A stretch of DNA of 7,423 nucleotides from Desulfobacteraceae bacterium (lineage in GTDB: Bacteria; Desulfobacterota; DSM-4660; Desulfatiglandales; Desulfatiglandaceae): positions 1 through 7,423 of the forward strand of contig DAOWOF010000112.1 of NCBI GenBank assembly GCA_030642205.1. The letters are read 5' to 3'. The stretch's first letter is position 1. The number at the start of each line of letters is the position of its first letter. The notes under the pieces are model-generated. The model was given only the letters and a program-made list of their open reading frames with translations, had not been told where the DNA came from and searched no databases. The position numbers and the translations under genes are program-made. Of this stretch, positions 6,486-7,423 are shown in pieces.

Positions 6486-6923
6486 ATGTTTAGATTCTCT
6501 TTGGAACCGGCCTTAAGTTACCGTAAAACAATAGAGGAAAGCCTTGAAAAAGAATTAGGCGGATTAAAAAATATCCTCCTTATTGAACAAAATGAAATGC
6601 AAAATTTAAAAAAGAATAAAGATATCCTTTATAATCAATTACATCAAAAACAGAAAGAAAATATGAGCCCATCTGAACTCATAATTTATAGTAATTTTAT
6701 TGGCAATATCTCAGGAAAGATTAGCTCCCAAAAAGATAATATTACAAGCATTACTAAAAAAATATGCATCAAAAGAGATGAATTAATCAAAGCAATAACG
6801 AAAAGAAAAACACTGGATAAATTAAAAGAAAAGGCTTTAGGTGTTTATCGTCAGGAAGTCTTATTAGCAGAACAAAATGTTCAGAATGAAAATGCTATTT
6901 ATCGCTATAATGGTGGCTTTTAG
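6486..6923 (+). CDS. fliJ: Flagellar export protein FliJ
   Basis: FliJ is the small coiled-coil protein that inserts into the centre of the FliI hexamer, like the gamma subunit of F1, and links it to the export gate protein FlhA; it also helps recycle export chaperones. The 145 residues are a normal length (about 145-150). The N-terminus MFRFSLEPALSYRKTIEESL fits the family pattern of an aromatic/Phe-Leu start followed by an Arg-Glu-rich helix. Nearly the whole protein is Lys/Glu/Gln/Leu-rich helix, predicted by eye as two antiparallel coiled-coil arms with a turn near residues 60-75. Sequence conservation in this family is low, so position directly behind fliI carries much of the assignment. 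The ATG follows GGAGAGCAGG (6468-6477). Confidence 0.9.
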   Translation: MFRFSLEPALSYRKTIEESLEKELGGLKNILLIEQNEMQNLKKNKDILYNQLHQKQKENMSPSELIIYSNFIGNISGKISSQKDNITSITKKICIKRDELIKAITKRKTLDKLKEKALGVYRQEVLLAEQNVQNENAIYRYNGGF

Positions 6924-6978
6924 TTAGTCTCCGGCTATTTATTGTCAATTTTTTTATTCATGACTTTGGTCAAATTTT

Positions 6979-6984
6979 GAGGTG
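6979..6984 (+). promoter_or_regulatory. Ribosome binding site of the last, partial gene
   Basis: GAGGTG lies 4 bases ahead of the ATG at 6989. It supports a real start here, since the protein behind it has little recognisable conservation. Confidence 0.55.
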
Positions 6985-6988
6985 CAAG

Positions 6989-7423
6989 ATGTTTACGTCT
7001 CCATTAATATTATCTGAGGACTTAAAGACTAATGACAATATGCTAATTTGTCAGCAAAATCATAAAGAGAGTAAATCTTTTGAAGATACATTGGTTTCAT
7101 GTAATTTAAGTGACGAGATAACAGATGATAAAGGGGTAGAACTTTTGAATCCGTATGATTCGAATGATGCTGCGATTGAAGATATCCTTAATCAAATTTA
7201 TAGAAATTCATTACAGCAATTTAATGAATTGGAGCAAGATGGCGTAATCAGTGAGGACATAATAAAGATGTCAGGCCTGTCAGAGGCCGAGATCTTATCC
7301 GAATCTGATGTGATAGAAGATATAGAACTGGAACTATATAAATTAAGAGATAGATTAGTTGGATATCAAAATATCATCAAAATGGTTAATAGCATTGAAG
7401 ACCAAAACAAAACAGTTCCTGGC
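6989..7423 (+). CDS. Partial gene, probable N-terminal part of hook-length control protein FliK
   Basis: An ATG behind a GAGGTG site opens a frame of 145 codons with no stop up to the window end, 65 bases behind fliJ. The protein begins MFTSPLILSEDLKTND, has no membrane helix or signal peptide, and is acidic and hydrophilic, with a Glu/Asp/Leu-rich helical stretch at about 92-130 (SEAEILSESDVIEDIELELY and beyond). No domain is recognised. FliK commonly follows fliJ in this gene order, and its N-terminal ruler part is poorly conserved and unstructured, so FliK is the best guess; its conserved C-terminal Flg_hook domain would lie beyond the window. A MotE/YlxF-like protein, also seen in this position, is less likely because the N-terminal membrane helix is missing. 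The assignment rests on position only. Confidence 0.6.
   Translation, partial: MFTSPLILSEDLKTNDNMLICQQNHKESKSFEDTLVSCNLSDEITDDKGVELLNPYDSNDAAIEDILNQIYRNSLQQFNELEQDGVISEDIIKMSGLSEAEILSESDVIEDIELELYKLRDRLVGYQNIIKMVNSIEDQNKTVPG

Noticed and set aside
6924..6988. Possible terminator or promoter between fliJ and the last gene
   Set aside because: Only a short TGAC...GTCA repeat and a T-run not preceded by a stable stem; the TTGG...TGAG there lacks the -12 GC of a sigma-54 site.

Overview
The window is the 5' part of a flagellar basal-body and export operon, all on the + strand: flgB, flgC, fliE, fliF, fliG, fliH, fliI and fliJ, followed by the start of a ninth gene cut off by the window end, which is probably fliK. 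The DNA is AT-rich. The gene order, the -24/-12 (sigma-54 type) promoter in front of flgB and the sequence flavour suggest a Gram-negative, AT-rich bacterium. Desulfobacterota (former Deltaproteobacteria, Desulfobacterales-like) is my best guess, but this is inference; nothing in the window fixes the taxon.

Layout. Bases 1-556 hold no convincing intact gene. Bases 45-234 form one large imperfect palindrome of about 190 bp with nearly complementary outer ends and a perfect inner hairpin, like a MITE or repeat-type mobile element. Bases 212-406 on the minus strand carry a weak, possibly decayed reading frame that ends inside the palindrome's right arm. An AT-rich leader follows, with a sigma-54 promoter at 499-515 and a ribosome binding site just ahead of flgB (557). 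From 557 to 6923 the genes are tightly packed: 0 bp between flgB and flgC, 12 bp between fliE and fliF, overlap at fliG/fliH, contact or near-contact at fliH/fliI. The largest internal gap, 82 bp, lies between fliF and fliG. No terminator is evident inside the array, so it reads as one transcript from the flgB promoter.

How the parts work together. FliF builds the MS ring in the inner membrane. FliG sits on its cytoplasmic face as the rotor/switch protein. FliE joins the MS ring to the proximal rod, of which FlgB and FlgC are subunits. FliH, FliI and FliJ are the soluble ATPase complex of the flagellar type III exporter (regulator, ATPase, central stalk). The last, partial gene is in the position where the hook-length ruler FliK is normally found.

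The points that stand out are the large palindromic element immediately upstream of the operon, an unusual FliG whose N-terminal domain lacks the usual second half and has an acidic linker instead, and poly-G tracts (7 G in fliG, 8 G near the start of fliH) in otherwise AT-rich genes. I found no evidence for a wholly new system here; most of the window is a conventional flagellar operon.
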